This document shows, one piece after another, positions 9,427 to 17,763 of a stretch of DNA of 64,000 nt. A model generated the notes under the pieces. The model made no database searches. It saw nothing but the letters and a program-made list of their open reading frames with translations, and had not been told where the DNA came from. Position 1 is the stretch's first letter. The number at the start of each line of letters is the position of its first letter. Made by a program: the position numbers and the translations under genes. This DNA is from DASQMT01 sp963827335 (GTDB lineage: Bacteria; Actinomycetota; Thermoleophilia; Solirubrobacterales; Solirubrobacteraceae): positions 186,001-250,000 of the forward strand of contig CAWHAP010000002.1 of assembly GCA_963827335.1 (NCBI GenBank). Reading direction: 5' to 3'.

Positions 9427-10389
9427 GTGCGCGAGTCCGGACTGCTGAGCGTCGTCGCGCCCATGCACGACGAGGAGGACACCGTCGAGGCGTTCCACGC
9501 GCGCACCGTGGCCGCGCTCGGCGCGCTCGAGTTCGAGCTGATCCTCGTCGACGACGGATCGCGCGACGCGACGGGCGAGCGGCTGCGCGCGCTGGCGGCG
9601 GCCGACGACCGCGTCAAGGTGGTCGCCCTGTCGCGCAACTTCGGCCACCAGGCGGCGATCAGCGCCGGCCTCGAGCACGCCCGGGGCGACGTCGTCGTGA
9701 TGATCGACGGCGACCTCCAGGACCCGCCCGAGCTGATCGCCGAGATGCTGGAGGCGTGGCGCCGCGGCGCCGACGTCGTGTACGCCGTGCGCGAGTCGCG
9801 CGCGGGGGAGACGCGGTTCAAGATCGCCACCGCGCGCTGGTTCTACCGGCTGTTCGCAAAGGTCGCGCGGATCGAGCTGGCGGTCGACTCGGGCGACTTC
9901 CGCCTGATGGACCGCGCTCCGCTCGACGCGCTGCTCGCGATGCCCGAGCGCAACCGGTTCCTGCGCGGCATGACCGTCTGGGTGGGGTTCACGCAGACCG
10001 CGGTCGCCTACCGCCGCGACGCGCGCGCCGGCGGGCGCACGAAGTTCACGCCCGCGAAGATGCTGCGCTTCGCGTTCGACGCGATCACGTCGTTCTCGCA
10101 CGCCCCGCTGCAGGCGGCGACCCTGCTCGGCTTCGCGTTCTCGTTCCTCGCCTTCCTCGCGATCCCGCTCACCGTCGTGGCCCGCTACGCCGACATCTAC
10201 GAGCGCGGCGTGCCGTCGACGATCGTGATCATCCTGCTGCTCGGGGGGATCCAGCTGATCACGGTCGGGATCATCGGCGAGTACGTGGGCCGCATCTACG
10301 ACGAGGTCAAGCACCGGCCGCTCTACGTCGTGCGCGAGCGCGTCAACGTCGAGGCGCCGGACCCCGACCCGGTCGCCCGGCAGCGGTGA
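9427..10389 (+). CDS. GT2 glycosyltransferase, polyprenol-phosphate sugar transferase type (DPM1/GtrB-like)
   Basis: 320 residues from a GTG at 9427, five bases after the PucR gene stop. The GT-A domain has VVAPMHDEED, LILVDDGSRDAT, SRNFGHQAAISAGL and the metal/substrate motif MIDGDLQDPPE. Two C-terminal membrane helices (about 230-260 and 270-290) precede EYVGRIYDEVKHRPLYVV, diagnostic of the GtrB/ArnC group. It should transfer a sugar from an NDP-sugar or UDP-sugar to undecaprenyl or decaprenyl phosphate at the inner face of the membrane. It overlaps the next flavoprotein gene by GTGA, suggesting a joint role in envelope polysaccharide or lipid glycosylation. Confidence 0.9.
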   Translation: MRESGLLSVVAPMHDEEDTVEAFHARTVAALGALEFELILVDDGSRDATGERLRALAAADDRVKVVALSRNFGHQAAISAGLEHARGDVVVMIDGDLQDPPELIAEMLEAWRRGADVVYAVRESRAGETRFKIATARWFYRLFAKVARIELAVDSGDFRLMDRAPLDALLAMPERNRFLRGMTVWVGFTQTAVAYRRDARAGGRTKFTPAKMLRFAFDAITSFSHAPLQAATLLGFAFSFLAFLAIPLTVVARYADIYERGVPSTIVIILLLGGIQLITVGIIGEYVGRIYDEVKHRPLYVVRERVNVEAPDPDPVARQR

Positions 10390-11798
10390 GGATCGCCGTC
10401 CTCGGCGCCGGGGTGTGCGGGCTCACCGCCGCCCGCGCGCTGACCCGCGCCGGCCACGCGGTCGACGTCTACGAGCGCTGGCCCGGCCTCGGCGGCCAGG
10501 CCGCGACGCTCGACGTCGGCGGCGGCCACCGGCTCGAGCGCTACTACCACCACCTGTTCACCTCGGACCGCCACATCGCGGACCTCTACGCGGCGCTCGG
10601 GATGCCGGGCGCGATCGAGTGGCGCCCGTCCAGCGTCGCGTTCTTCGCCCGCGGCGCGCTGCACCCGTTCGTCACGCCGCTCGACCTCCTGCGCTTCAAG
10701 CCGCTCTCCCCGCCGGCCCGCGTGCGCATGGGCGCGGCGGCGCTCGCGCTGCAGCGCTTCGCGGGCGATCCGGCGCCGTATGAGCGGATCACCGCGCGCG
10801 CGTGGATCGAGCGCCGCATGGGGCGCCAGGCCTGGGCGGAGGTGTGGGGGCCGCTCCTGCGCGGGAAGTTCGGCGAGCGCGCGGACGACATCGCCATGGT
10901 CTGGCTGTGGAGCAAGCTGCGGCTGCGGCGCTCCGTGCAGGGCGAGGACGTCCGGCAGGAGCGGCTGGGCTATCCGAGCGCGTCGTGGGAGGAGCTGTTC
11001 GCCGCCCTGCGGGGCGCGATCGAGGCCGGCGGCGGGCGGGTGCTGACGGACCACCCGGCCGCGCGCGTGGCGCGCGCCGGGGACCGCCTGCGCGTGCACG
11101 CGGGCGCGCCCGGCTCCTTCCGCTCCGGCCACGACCCGCGCGCCTTCGCCGCCGGCGCGGCCGAGGACTACGACCGGGTGCTGGCCACCGTCCCCAACGA
11201 CGTGTTCGCGCAGCTGCTCGAGCCGGCGCTGGCCGCCGAGGTGGGGGAGGCCTACCTCGCGCGGGCGCGCGGCATCGAGTACTTCGCCGCGCTCTGCCTG
11301 CTGCTCGAGCTCGACCGCCGCTTCAGCCCGTACTACTGGACCAACGTGGCCGACCGCGCGCTGCCGTTCGTCGGGCTGATCGAGCACACGAACTTCATCG
11401 AGCCCGAGCGCTACGACGGCCGCCGCTTCCTCTACGTGGCGAACTACCTGCCGCACGGCCACGAGCTGCTCGGCCTGGACGCCGACGCGCTGCTCGCCCG
11501 CTACGAGCCCGGCCTGCGCGCGGTCAACCCGGGCTTCGACCGCAGCTGGGTCCGCGCGCGCTGGCTGCACGCCGAGCCGGCGGCGCAGCCGATCGTCACC
11601 GTCGGCTACGCCGACCGGATCCCGCCGCTGCGCACGCCGGCCGCCGGGCTCGCGCTCGCCAACACGACGCAGGTCTATCCCGAGGACCGGGGGACGAACT
11701 ACGCCGTGCGGCTCGGCGAGCAGGCGGCGGCGGAAGCTGCTCAGCGGACCGTGATGGTCTGCTTCATGTCCGGGTGGATCGAGCAGTACAGCTTGTAG
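10386..11798 (+). CDS. NAD(P)/FAD-dependent oxidoreductase (amine oxidase/PPO fold)
   Basis: 470 residues from a GTG at 10386 overlapping the glycosyltransferase stop (GTGA). The N-terminus is a Rossmann FAD site (VLGAGVCGLTAARAL, then VYERWPGLGGQ). Internal parts 'RYYHHLFTSDRHIADLY' and 'WGPLLRGKFGERADDI' match flavoproteins often found next to polysaccharide glycosyltransferases. The chemistry is not known; a lipid- or sugar-modifying redox step is inferred from the partner. The last 58 bases run antisense into the cupredoxin gene, so the final approximately 19 residues are not expected to be conserved. Confidence 0.85.
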   Translation: MRIAVLGAGVCGLTAARALTRAGHAVDVYERWPGLGGQAATLDVGGGHRLERYYHHLFTSDRHIADLYAALGMPGAIEWRPSSVAFFARGALHPFVTPLDLLRFKPLSPPARVRMGAAALALQRFAGDPAPYERITARAWIERRMGRQAWAEVWGPLLRGKFGERADDIAMVWLWSKLRLRRSVQGEDVRQERLGYPSASWEELFAALRGAIEAGGGRVLTDHPAARVARAGDRLRVHAGAPGSFRSGHDPRAFAAGAAEDYDRVLATVPNDVFAQLLEPALAAEVGEAYLARARGIEYFAALCLLLELDRRFSPYYWTNVADRALPFVGLIEHTNFIEPERYDGRRFLYVANYLPHGHELLGLDADALLARYEPGLRAVNPGFDRSWVRARWLHAEPAAQPIVTVGYADRIPPLRTPAAGLALANTTQVYPEDRGTNYAVRLGEQAAAEAAQRTVMVCFMSGWIEQYSL

Positions 11799-12067
11799 GT
11801 CCCGGCCTTCTTGAGCTTCTTCTTGAAGGTCCCGGACGCCTTGTCGGACGAGTGGAACTTCCTCGGGCCCGACTTCACCGTCACGTTGTGCGCGGCGTCG
11901 TCGGCGAAGCGCCAGACGACCTTCGTCCCCTTGCCCACGGTGAGCGAGGAGGGCGAGAACGCGAAGTCCTCGATGGTGACCGACCTGGTCGCGGCCGAGG
12001 CCGGCGTGACGGCGACCGCCGCGATCACGGCGGCGAGCGGCAGGGTGCGGCGTACGAGCGGGTGCAT
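11741..12067 (-). CDS. secreted cupredoxin (plastocyanin-like)
   Basis: 108 residues: a signal peptide (RRTLPLAAVIAAVAVTPASA) and a single cupredoxin domain. Type-1 copper ligands are visible: His in DAAHNVTV and Cys/His/Met in YCSIHPDM. The fold start 'VTIEDFAFSPSSLTVGKGTKVVW' is typical of bacterial plastocyanin-like electron carriers. The gene is convergent with the flavoprotein (58-base antisense overlap) and its start lies where the upstream DMT transporter frame should end. A second cupredoxin is encoded at 53522-53887. Confidence 0.88.
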   Translation of the reverse strand: MHPLVRRTLPLAAVIAAVAVTPASAATRSVTIEDFAFSPSSLTVGKGTKVVWRFADDAAHNVTVKSGPRKFHSSDKASGTFKKKLKKAGTYKLYCSIHPDMKQTITVR

Positions 12068-12071
12068 ACCC

Positions 12072-12956
12072 CGACGACTGCGCGCGGCCCCATGGCATTC
12101 CCGGCAGCAGGGTGAACGCGAGCCCGGCGCAGATGAGCGCCGCGCCGCCGAGCTCCAGCGCGCTCGGCCGCTCGCCGAGGAACAGCGCGGCGCTGCCCAT
12201 CCCGAACACGGGCACGAGCAGGGCGAACGGCGTGACCGCGGCGGCGGTGTGGCGCTTGAGCAGCGTCGCCCAGGCCGCGAAGCCGAACAGCCCGCTGACG
12301 AGCGCGACGAAGGCGAGCGCCGCCAGCCCGGTGGCGTCGACGGAGGCCAGCGCGTCGCCGATCTCGCCGGGTCCCTCGAAGAGCAGCGACAGCCCGAGCA
12401 GCGGGAGCGGCGGCACCAGGCTCGCCCAGACGAGCATCGCCAGCGGGTCCGGCGGCTGCGCCATGCGGGTGATGACGTTCGTCACGCCCCACGCGGCCGC
12501 CGCGGCGAGGATCAGGAGGAAGGGGAGGATCGGGGCGCTCGCGGCCCGCTCGACGCCGATCACCGCGAGCCCGGCGAAGGCGATCCCGGCGCCGATCATC
12601 TGCCGGCGTCGCGGCCGCTCGCGCAGCACGACGCCGGCGAAGGCGATCGTGAAGATCACCTGGAGCTGGAGCAGCAGCGAGGAGAGCCCGACCGGCAGGC
12701 CGAGGTCGAGGCTCACGAACAGCAGCCCGAACTTCACGACGCCGAGCAGGAAGCCGAACGCGAGCACGATCTTCCATGCGAGGCGCGGGCGGCCGACCAG
12801 GAAGATCGCCGGCACCGCCATGAGCGTGAAGCGCAGGGCGTTGAACAGCAGCGGCGGGAAGTGGTCCAGGCCGACGTGGATGACGACGAAGTTCACGCCC
12901 CACAGCGCGGCGACGCAGACGACGAGGGCGACGGACCGCGCGGGCATGGGGCACAT
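12072..12956 (-). CDS. EamA/DMT-family transporter; no stop codon where the family ends
   Basis: About 295 recognisable residues with ten hydrophobic segments and two EamA repeats (VALVVCVAALWGVNFVV; LFNALRFTLMAVPAIF; second half FLLILAAAAAWGVTNVITR; end GGAALICAGLAFTLLPG). It resembles the O-acetylserine/cysteine exporter subgroup; the cargo is unknown. The end coordinate given is the last codon before the cupredoxin ATG, because the frame has no stop there. It stays open to 10323, through the cupredoxin in another frame and antisense to the flavoprotein, which would give 877 residues. A one-base slip near 12100 would instead end it at 12025. The gene is divergent from a LysR regulator. Confidence 0.72.
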
Positions 12957-13019
12957 CGTGCGGCGCGTGGGCCATCAGATCCAGTAGACATTCCGCCTCG
13001 GATCGGTAAGCATGCCTGC

Positions 13020-13916
13020 ATGATCGACGCCCGCCGCCTGCGCGTCCTGCGCGAGGTCGCCGAGCAGGGGACGCTGTCCGCCGCCGCGGACGCGCTGCAC
13101 CTCACCCCGTCCGCGGTGTCCCAGCAGCTCGCCGCGCTGGAGCGCGAGCTGGGCCAGCCCGTGCTCGAGCGCAACGGGCGCGGCGTGCGGCTCACGGGCG
13201 CCGCCGAGGTGCTCGTCGGCCACGCCAACCTCGTGCTCGCGCAGCTCGAGGCCGCCGCCGCCGACGTGGCGGCCTACTCCGAGGGCGTCGTCGGGACCGT
13301 GCGGATCGCGGGCTTCGCGACGGCGCTCGCCGAGCTCGCCGCGCCGGCCGTGACCGAGCTGCGAGCCAGCCATCCCCGGCTCGTGCTCACGATCAGCGAG
13401 CAGGAGGCGCCGGACTGCTTCCGCGCGCTGGCCCGCGGCGACGTGGACATCGCCGTCTCGATGGCGTCGCGCCAGGCGCCGGGCAGCGACGACCCGCGCT
13501 TCCATCGCCGGTTCCTGCGCGCCGACGCGCTCGACGCCGTCGTGCCCGCCGGCCACCCGCTCGCCGCGCGGCGCGAGATCGCGCTGGAGGCGCTGGCCGC
13601 CGAGCCGTTCGTCGGGCCGCCCGACGGCACGTCGTGCCACGACGTGACCGTCACGGGCTGCGCCGCGGCCGGCTTCCGCCCGGCCTTCGAGCACTGGTCG
13701 CTCGACTTCCACACGACCATGGCGCTCGTCGCGGCCGGGCTCGGCGTCGCCCTCGTGCCGCGGCTGGCGCAGGCCGTCGTCCCGCCCGGCGCGGAGGTCC
13801 GCCCGCTGCGGGCGCCCGTCCCGGCCCGCCACGTGTTCGCCTCCACGCGGGCCGGCGCCGAGCGGCGCCCGACGAACGCCGCGGTGCTCGACGCCTTCGC
13901 CCGCGCCGCCGCCTGA
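13020..13916 (+). CDS. LysR-family transcriptional regulator
   Basis: 298 residues. The N-terminal winged HTH is clear (RLRVLREVAEQGTLSAAADA, then LTPSAVSQQLAALEREL), followed by a periplasmic-binding-protein-like effector domain (GTVRIAGFATALAELAAP; GVALVPRLA). The ATG is at 13020. The gene is divergent from the EamA transporter with a 63-base spacer, the usual LysR arrangement, so it probably controls that transporter and itself. A short inverted repeat, GATCC/GGATC at 12978-12982 and 13000-13004, lies in the spacer and could be part of the operator, but its arms are short. Confidence 0.88.
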   Translation: MIDARRLRVLREVAEQGTLSAAADALHLTPSAVSQQLAALERELGQPVLERNGRGVRLTGAAEVLVGHANLVLAQLEAAAADVAAYSEGVVGTVRIAGFATALAELAAPAVTELRASHPRLVLTISEQEAPDCFRALARGDVDIAVSMASRQAPGSDDPRFHRRFLRADALDAVVPAGHPLAARREIALEALAAEPFVGPPDGTSCHDVTVTGCAAAGFRPAFEHWSLDFHTTMALVAAGLGVALVPRLAQAVVPPGAEVRPLRAPVPARHVFASTRAGAERRPTNAAVLDAFARAAA

Positions 13917-13917
13917 C

Positions 13918-14328
13918 CTAGCGCCTGCCGCAGATGCGGGTCTCGCCGGTGGCGACGATCAGCCCGTGGACGCGCAGGTCGCGCAGGACGCCGTCCGGGG
14001 CGTGGCGGCGCCAGTAGGTGCACGTGCCGATCCCGCCGCCCTGGGTGGCGGCGACGCGGAAGCGCTTCGCGTGCTTCGTCGCCCGCTCGAGCAGCGCGCC
14101 GGAGAAGCCCTCCCCCGTCACGACGGCCCAGGCGAAGCGCGCGTTGCGCGTCGAGACCCGGGCGCGATGGAAGGTGCAGGGCCCGGGCGCGGCCCGGCCG
14201 CAGACCTTCAGCGCCTTGCGCTCGATCGCGCGGCGCTCGGCCTTCGTCGGTGCGCGGTCCGCGGCGATGGCGGGGGACGTGCCGAGGACGGCGAGGACGA
14301 GGACGGTGGGTACGACGGTGCGCGGCAT
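13918..14328 (-). CDS. small secreted protein of unknown function
   Basis: 136 residues with a signal peptide (TVVPTVLVLAVLGTSPAIA, cleavage before ADRAP). The mature part is basic and has four Cys (KVCGRA, GPCTF, IGTCTYW, ETRICGRR) that could form two disulfides. I do not recognise the family; the pattern 'FAWAVVTGEGFSGALLER' suggests a small folded alpha/beta extracellular domain. It is convergent with the LysR gene (one base between stops) and ten bases downstream of manB on the same strand. Confidence 0.6.
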   Translation of the reverse strand: MPRTVVPTVLVLAVLGTSPAIAADRAPTKAERRAIERKALKVCGRAAPGPCTFHRARVSTRNARFAWAVVTGEGFSGALLERATKHAKRFRVAATQGGGIGTCTYWRRHAPDGVLRDLRVHGLIVATGETRICGRR

Positions 14329-14338
14329 GCGGAGCAGG

Positions 14339-15718
14339 CTAGCTCCGGATGATCGCGAGCACCTCGTCGCGCCTGGCCTCCATGTCGGTCTGCGACACCA
14401 GGCTCTCCAGGCACAGCCGCAGGTACGGCTCGGTGTTGGAGGCGCGGACGTTGAAGTGCCAGTCCTCGTAGTCGACGGAGATGCCGTCGAGCTCGGTGAT
14501 CTCGGCGTCGGCGTAGCGCTCGCGCAGCTCGGCCAGCTTCCCCGCCTGATCGATGACCTCCGAGTTGATCTCGCCCGAGATGAAGTAGCGCGAGCGGTAG
14601 GGCGCGAGCAGCTCCGTCAGCGTCTTCCCGCTGCGGCCGAGCAGCTCCAGGATCAGCAGCGCCGGCAGCGTCCCCGAGTCGGCGTTGTAGAAGTCGGCGA
14701 AGTAGTAGTGGCCGGAGACCTCGCCGCCGAACACGCCGCCCTCCTCGCGCATCCGCGCCTTGAAGAACGCGTGGCCGACGCGGTTGACGAGCGGCGTGCC
14801 GCCCGCCGCGCGCACGGTGTCGGCGACCGCGCGGGAGGCGCGCACGTCGTAGAGGATGTCGGCGCCCGGGTGGGTCTCGAGCACCGACCGGGCGAGGAGA
14901 GCGGTGAGGAAGTCGCCGTCGACGAAGCCGCCGTCGCCGTCGATGAAGAAGCAGCGGTCGGCGTCGCCGTCCCAGGCGATGCCGAGATCGGCGCCCTCGC
15001 TGCGGACCTTGCCGATCACGAACCGCCGGTTCTCGGGCAGCAGCGGGTTGGGCTCGTGGCCGGGGAACGAGCCGTCGGGCTCCCAGTATGCGGGGACGAG
15101 CTCCAGCGCATCGAGCCGCTCGAGGATCGGCCCGACCATCTCCCCGGCCATGCCGTTGCCGCCGTCGAGCACGACCTTGAGCGGGCGGACCGCCGCCGGG
15201 TCGATGAACGCGAGCGCGCGCTCGCGGAACGCCGGGGCGACGTCGACCTCCTCGACGCCGCCGGCGGGGCCTGCCGGCTCGGGCAGGCCCTCGGCGACCA
15301 GCGCGCGGATGTCGCCGATGCCCGCGTCGCCCGACAGGGCGAGCGCGCCCTCGCGGACGAGCTTCGCCCCCGTGTAGGCCTTCGGGTTGTGCGAGGCGGT
15401 GCACATCAGGCCGCCGTCGAGCTCCTGCGAGCCGACGAGGAAGTAGAGCATCTCGGTGCCGACCATCCCCGCGTCGAGCACGTGGGCGCCCTCCGCCACC
15501 ATCCCGTCGCGGTAGCGGGCGGCCAGCTCGGGCGCGGTGAGCCGCATGTCGCGCCCCAGGCCGATCCGCAGGTCGCCCGGCGCCTTGCCGCGGAGCCCCG
15601 CGAGCACGAGCGCGAACGCGCGGCCGATCTGCTCGGCCACGTCGCCGTCGATCTGCTCGCCGTACAGGCCGCGGATGTCGTAGGCCTTGAAGATCTCGGA
15701 GGGGACGGTGGTCGGCAT
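14339..15718 (-). CDS. manB: phosphomannomutase/phosphoglucomutase
   Basis: 459 residues, normal for the bacterial PMM/PGM family. It interconverts hexose 6- and 1-phosphates for GDP-mannose or other NDP-sugar synthesis. Landmarks: KAYDIRG near the N-terminus, the phosphoserine loop TASHNP (S109), the Mg loop DGDADR (250-255), the sugar-binding GEVSGHYYF and the phosphate-binding RASNTEPYLR at the C-terminus. It is divergent from a LOG gene with a 34-base gap. Nearby sugar genes (nucleotidylyltransferase at 17028, glycosyltransferase at 9427) suggest surface polysaccharide supply. Confidence 0.93.
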   Translation of the reverse strand: MPTTVPSEIFKAYDIRGLYGEQIDGDVAEQIGRAFALVLAGLRGKAPGDLRIGLGRDMRLTAPELAARYRDGMVAEGAHVLDAGMVGTEMLYFLVGSQELDGGLMCTASHNPKAYTGAKLVREGALALSGDAGIGDIRALVAEGLPEPAGPAGGVEEVDVAPAFRERALAFIDPAAVRPLKVVLDGGNGMAGEMVGPILERLDALELVPAYWEPDGSFPGHEPNPLLPENRRFVIGKVRSEGADLGIAWDGDADRCFFIDGDGGFVDGDFLTALLARSVLETHPGADILYDVRASRAVADTVRAAGGTPLVNRVGHAFFKARMREEGGVFGGEVSGHYYFADFYNADSGTLPALLILELLGRSGKTLTELLAPYRSRYFISGEINSEVIDQAGKLAELRERYADAEITELDGISVDYEDWHFNVRASNTEPYLRLCLESLVSQTDMEARRDEVLAIIRS

Positions 15719-15752
15719 GGGCGGCGAGGATAGAGCCGTAGACTCCCGCGCC

Positions 15753-16334
15753 GTGCAGCGGCTCTGCGTCTTCTCCGGGTCGAGCCCCGGCGCCCATCCC
15801 GACTACGCGGAGGCCGCCGCCGGCCTCGGCCGCACGCTCGCCGGCGCGGGCATCGGGCTCGTCTACGGCGGCGCGAGCGTCGGGTTGATGGGCACGATCG
15901 CCGACGCCGTGCTCGAGGCCGGCGGCGACGTCGTCGGCGTCATCCCGCAGGCGCTCGTGGACCGCGAGATCGCCCACCCGGGCGTCGCCGACCTGCGCGT
16001 CGTGGGGTCGATGCACGAGCGCAAGGCGCTGATGGCCGACCTCTCGGACGGCTTCGTCGCGCTGCCGGGCGGGACCGGGACGCTCGAGGAGCTGTTCGAG
16101 ATCTACACCTGGACGCAGCTCGGCCTGCACGCCAAGCCGCTCGGCCTGCTCGACGTCCGCGGCTACTACGCCGGGCTCGCCGCGTTCCTGGACCACGCCG
16201 TCGCGGAGCGCTTCATCACGCCCGCGCATCGCGACATGCTCGTCGTCGAGCAGGACGCCGAGGAGCTGCTCGCGACGTTCAGGCGCTGGCGCCCGCCGGC
16301 GCAGTCCAAGTGGATCGACCGCTCCGAGACATGA
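15753..16334 (+). CDS. LOG-family protein (putative cytokinin riboside 5'-phosphate phosphoribohydrolase)
   Basis: 193 residues from a GTG at 15753; the frame is open upstream but the extension overlaps manB and lacks family similarity. The lysine decarboxylase-like Rossmann fold is marked by CVFSGSSPG, LVYGGASVGLMG and the signature PGGTGTLEE. Family members cleave nucleoside 5'-monophosphates such as AMP or cytokinin ribotides to base and ribose 5-phosphate. The stop overlaps the next ATG (ATGA). The physiological substrate in bacteria is usually uncertain. Confidence 0.88.
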   Translation: MQRLCVFSGSSPGAHPDYAEAAAGLGRTLAGAGIGLVYGGASVGLMGTIADAVLEAGGDVVGVIPQALVDREIAHPGVADLRVVGSMHERKALMADLSDGFVALPGGTGTLEELFEIYTWTQLGLHAKPLGLLDVRGYYAGLAAFLDHAVAERFITPAHRDMLVVEQDAEELLATFRRWRPPAQSKWIDRSET

Positions 16335-17014
16335 CCACGCTCCACACCCTCCGCGTCTTCCTCGGCCCCGGCGGCGCCGGCGGCAACCCGCTCGGCGTGT
16401 TCCTCGACGGCGCCGCCGTGCCGCCGCCCGCGCGGCAGGCCGTCGCCGCCGACCTAGGCTTCTCCGAGACCGTGTTCGTCGACGACCGCGCGACCGGCGC
16501 GCTGCGGATCCACACGCCGACGGTGGAGCTGCCGCTGGCGGGCCATCCGCTCGTCGGCACGGCCTGGCTGCTGGCCCGCGACGGCGCCGGCGTCGACACG
16601 CTGCGCCCGCCCGCCGGCGAGGTCCCCACGTGGGCCGACGGCGACCTCACGTGGATCCGGGCGCGGCTCGAGTGGGCGACGCTCTACGACGTCGCCCAGC
16701 TGGCGGAGCCGGCCGACGTCGACGCCTTCGCGATCCCCGGCGGCGACGCCATGGTCGCCGTCTGGGCGTGGGAGGACGAGGCCGCCGGGCGCGTGCGCGC
16801 GCGCGTGTTCCCGAACGGCATCGGCATCGACGAGGACGAGGCGACGGGCGCCGCGGCGCTCCAGCTCGGCTCGCTCATCGGGCGCGACATCGTGATCCGC
16901 CAGGGCGCCGGGTCCGAGCTGCACGCCCGCCCGGGCGGCGACGGCACCGTGGCCGTGGGCGGCCGGGTGGCGCTCGAGTCCGAGCGGTCCTACGCGCCGC
17001 CGGGCGGCGCCTGA
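16331..17014 (+). CDS. PhzF-family isomerase/epimerase-like protein, short form
   Basis: 227 residues from the ATG at 16331 that overlaps the LOG stop. The first half is diagnostic: GGNPLGVF, the active-site Glu in FSETVFV (E46) and IHTPTVELPLAGHPLVGTA. The second half keeps RVFPNGIGIDEDEATGAAA and ends 'AVGGRVALES'. PhzF proteins are normally about 260-300 residues, so the stretch between the two halves is abbreviated. The family catalyses hydrogen shifts on diverse small acids; no phenazine genes are near, so the substrate is unknown. Confidence 0.82.
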   Translation: MTTLHTLRVFLGPGGAGGNPLGVFLDGAAVPPPARQAVAADLGFSETVFVDDRATGALRIHTPTVELPLAGHPLVGTAWLLARDGAGVDTLRPPAGEVPTWADGDLTWIRARLEWATLYDVAQLAEPADVDAFAIPGGDAMVAVWAWEDEAAGRVRARVFPNGIGIDEDEATGAAALQLGSLIGRDIVIRQGAGSELHARPGGDGTVAVGGRVALESERSYAPPGGA

Positions 17015-17027
17015 CATCCTGCGCGCG

Positions 17028-17753
17028 GTGACGGGCCCGCTCGGCATCGACACCGCGGCGATCCTGTGCGGAGGGCGCGGCACGCGGCTGCACGGCGACA
17101 TCCCCAAGCCGCTCGTGGAGGTCGGCGGGCTGCCGATCGTCTGGCACGTCGCCGGGATCCTGGCCGCGCAGGGGATCGAGCGGATCCTGCTCCTGACGGG
17201 CTACCGCGCCGAGCTGGTCGCCGCGTTCGCCGCTGCGGCGCCGTGGCCGGACGGCCTCGCCGTCACCTGCCTCGACACGGGCCCCGACACGCCGACCGGC
17301 GGCCGCGTCCGCGCCGCCGCCGGGCCGCTCGAGGGCCGCCGCTTCCTGCTCGCCTACGGCGACGGGGTCGCGGACGTCGACCTCGGCGGCCTCGCCGCGC
17401 GCCACGCCGCGTCCGGGGCGCTCGCGACGATGACCGTCGTGCGGCCGGAGCTGCCGTTCGGCGTCGCGGTGCTCGACGCGGAGGACCGCGTGACGGGATT
17501 CCGGGAGAAGCCGCGCGCCGAGCACTGGGTCAACGGCGGGTTCTTCGTGCTCGAGCCCGAGGTGCACGACCACCTGGCGCCGGACAGCACGCTCGAGCGC
17601 GAGCCGCTGGAGGCCCTGTCCGCGGCGGGCCGGCTCGCGGCCTACCGGCACGAGGGCTTCTGGGCCTGCATGGACACCTACAAGGACGCCCTGGTGCTCA
17701 ACGAGCTCTGGGACGCCGGCCGCGCGCCCTGGAGCCGCGTCCCGTCGAAGTAG
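17028..17753 (+). CDS. rfbF: sugar-1-phosphate nucleotidylyltransferase, glucose-1-phosphate cytidylyltransferase-like
   Basis: 241 residues from a GTG at 17028. The nucleotidyltransferase signature AAILCGGRGTRL is followed by the KPLVEVGGLPI motif, LLAYGDGVADVD (metal Asp) and GFREKPRAEHWVNGGFFVLEP. The C-terminal 'YRHEGFWACMDTYKD' with a final APW is typical of RfbF-type CDP-glucose pyrophosphorylases rather than RmlA. It would make CDP-glucose or a related NDP-hexose for surface deoxysugars. No downstream CDP-glucose dehydratase is in the window, so the exact nucleotide is inference. Confidence 0.82.
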   Translation: MTGPLGIDTAAILCGGRGTRLHGDIPKPLVEVGGLPIVWHVAGILAAQGIERILLLTGYRAELVAAFAAAAPWPDGLAVTCLDTGPDTPTGGRVRAAAGPLEGRRFLLAYGDGVADVDLGGLAARHAASGALATMTVVRPELPFGVAVLDAEDRVTGFREKPRAEHWVNGGFFVLEPEVHDHLAPDSTLEREPLEALSAAGRLAAYRHEGFWACMDTYKDALVLNELWDAGRAPWSRVPSK

Positions 17754-17763
17754 ACTGCAGGCC

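Noticed and set aside
12978..13004. GATCC/GGATC inverted repeat as a firm LysR operator
   Set aside because: Arms are only five bases with a 17-base spacer and no T-N11-A core stands out; mentioned only as a possibility.
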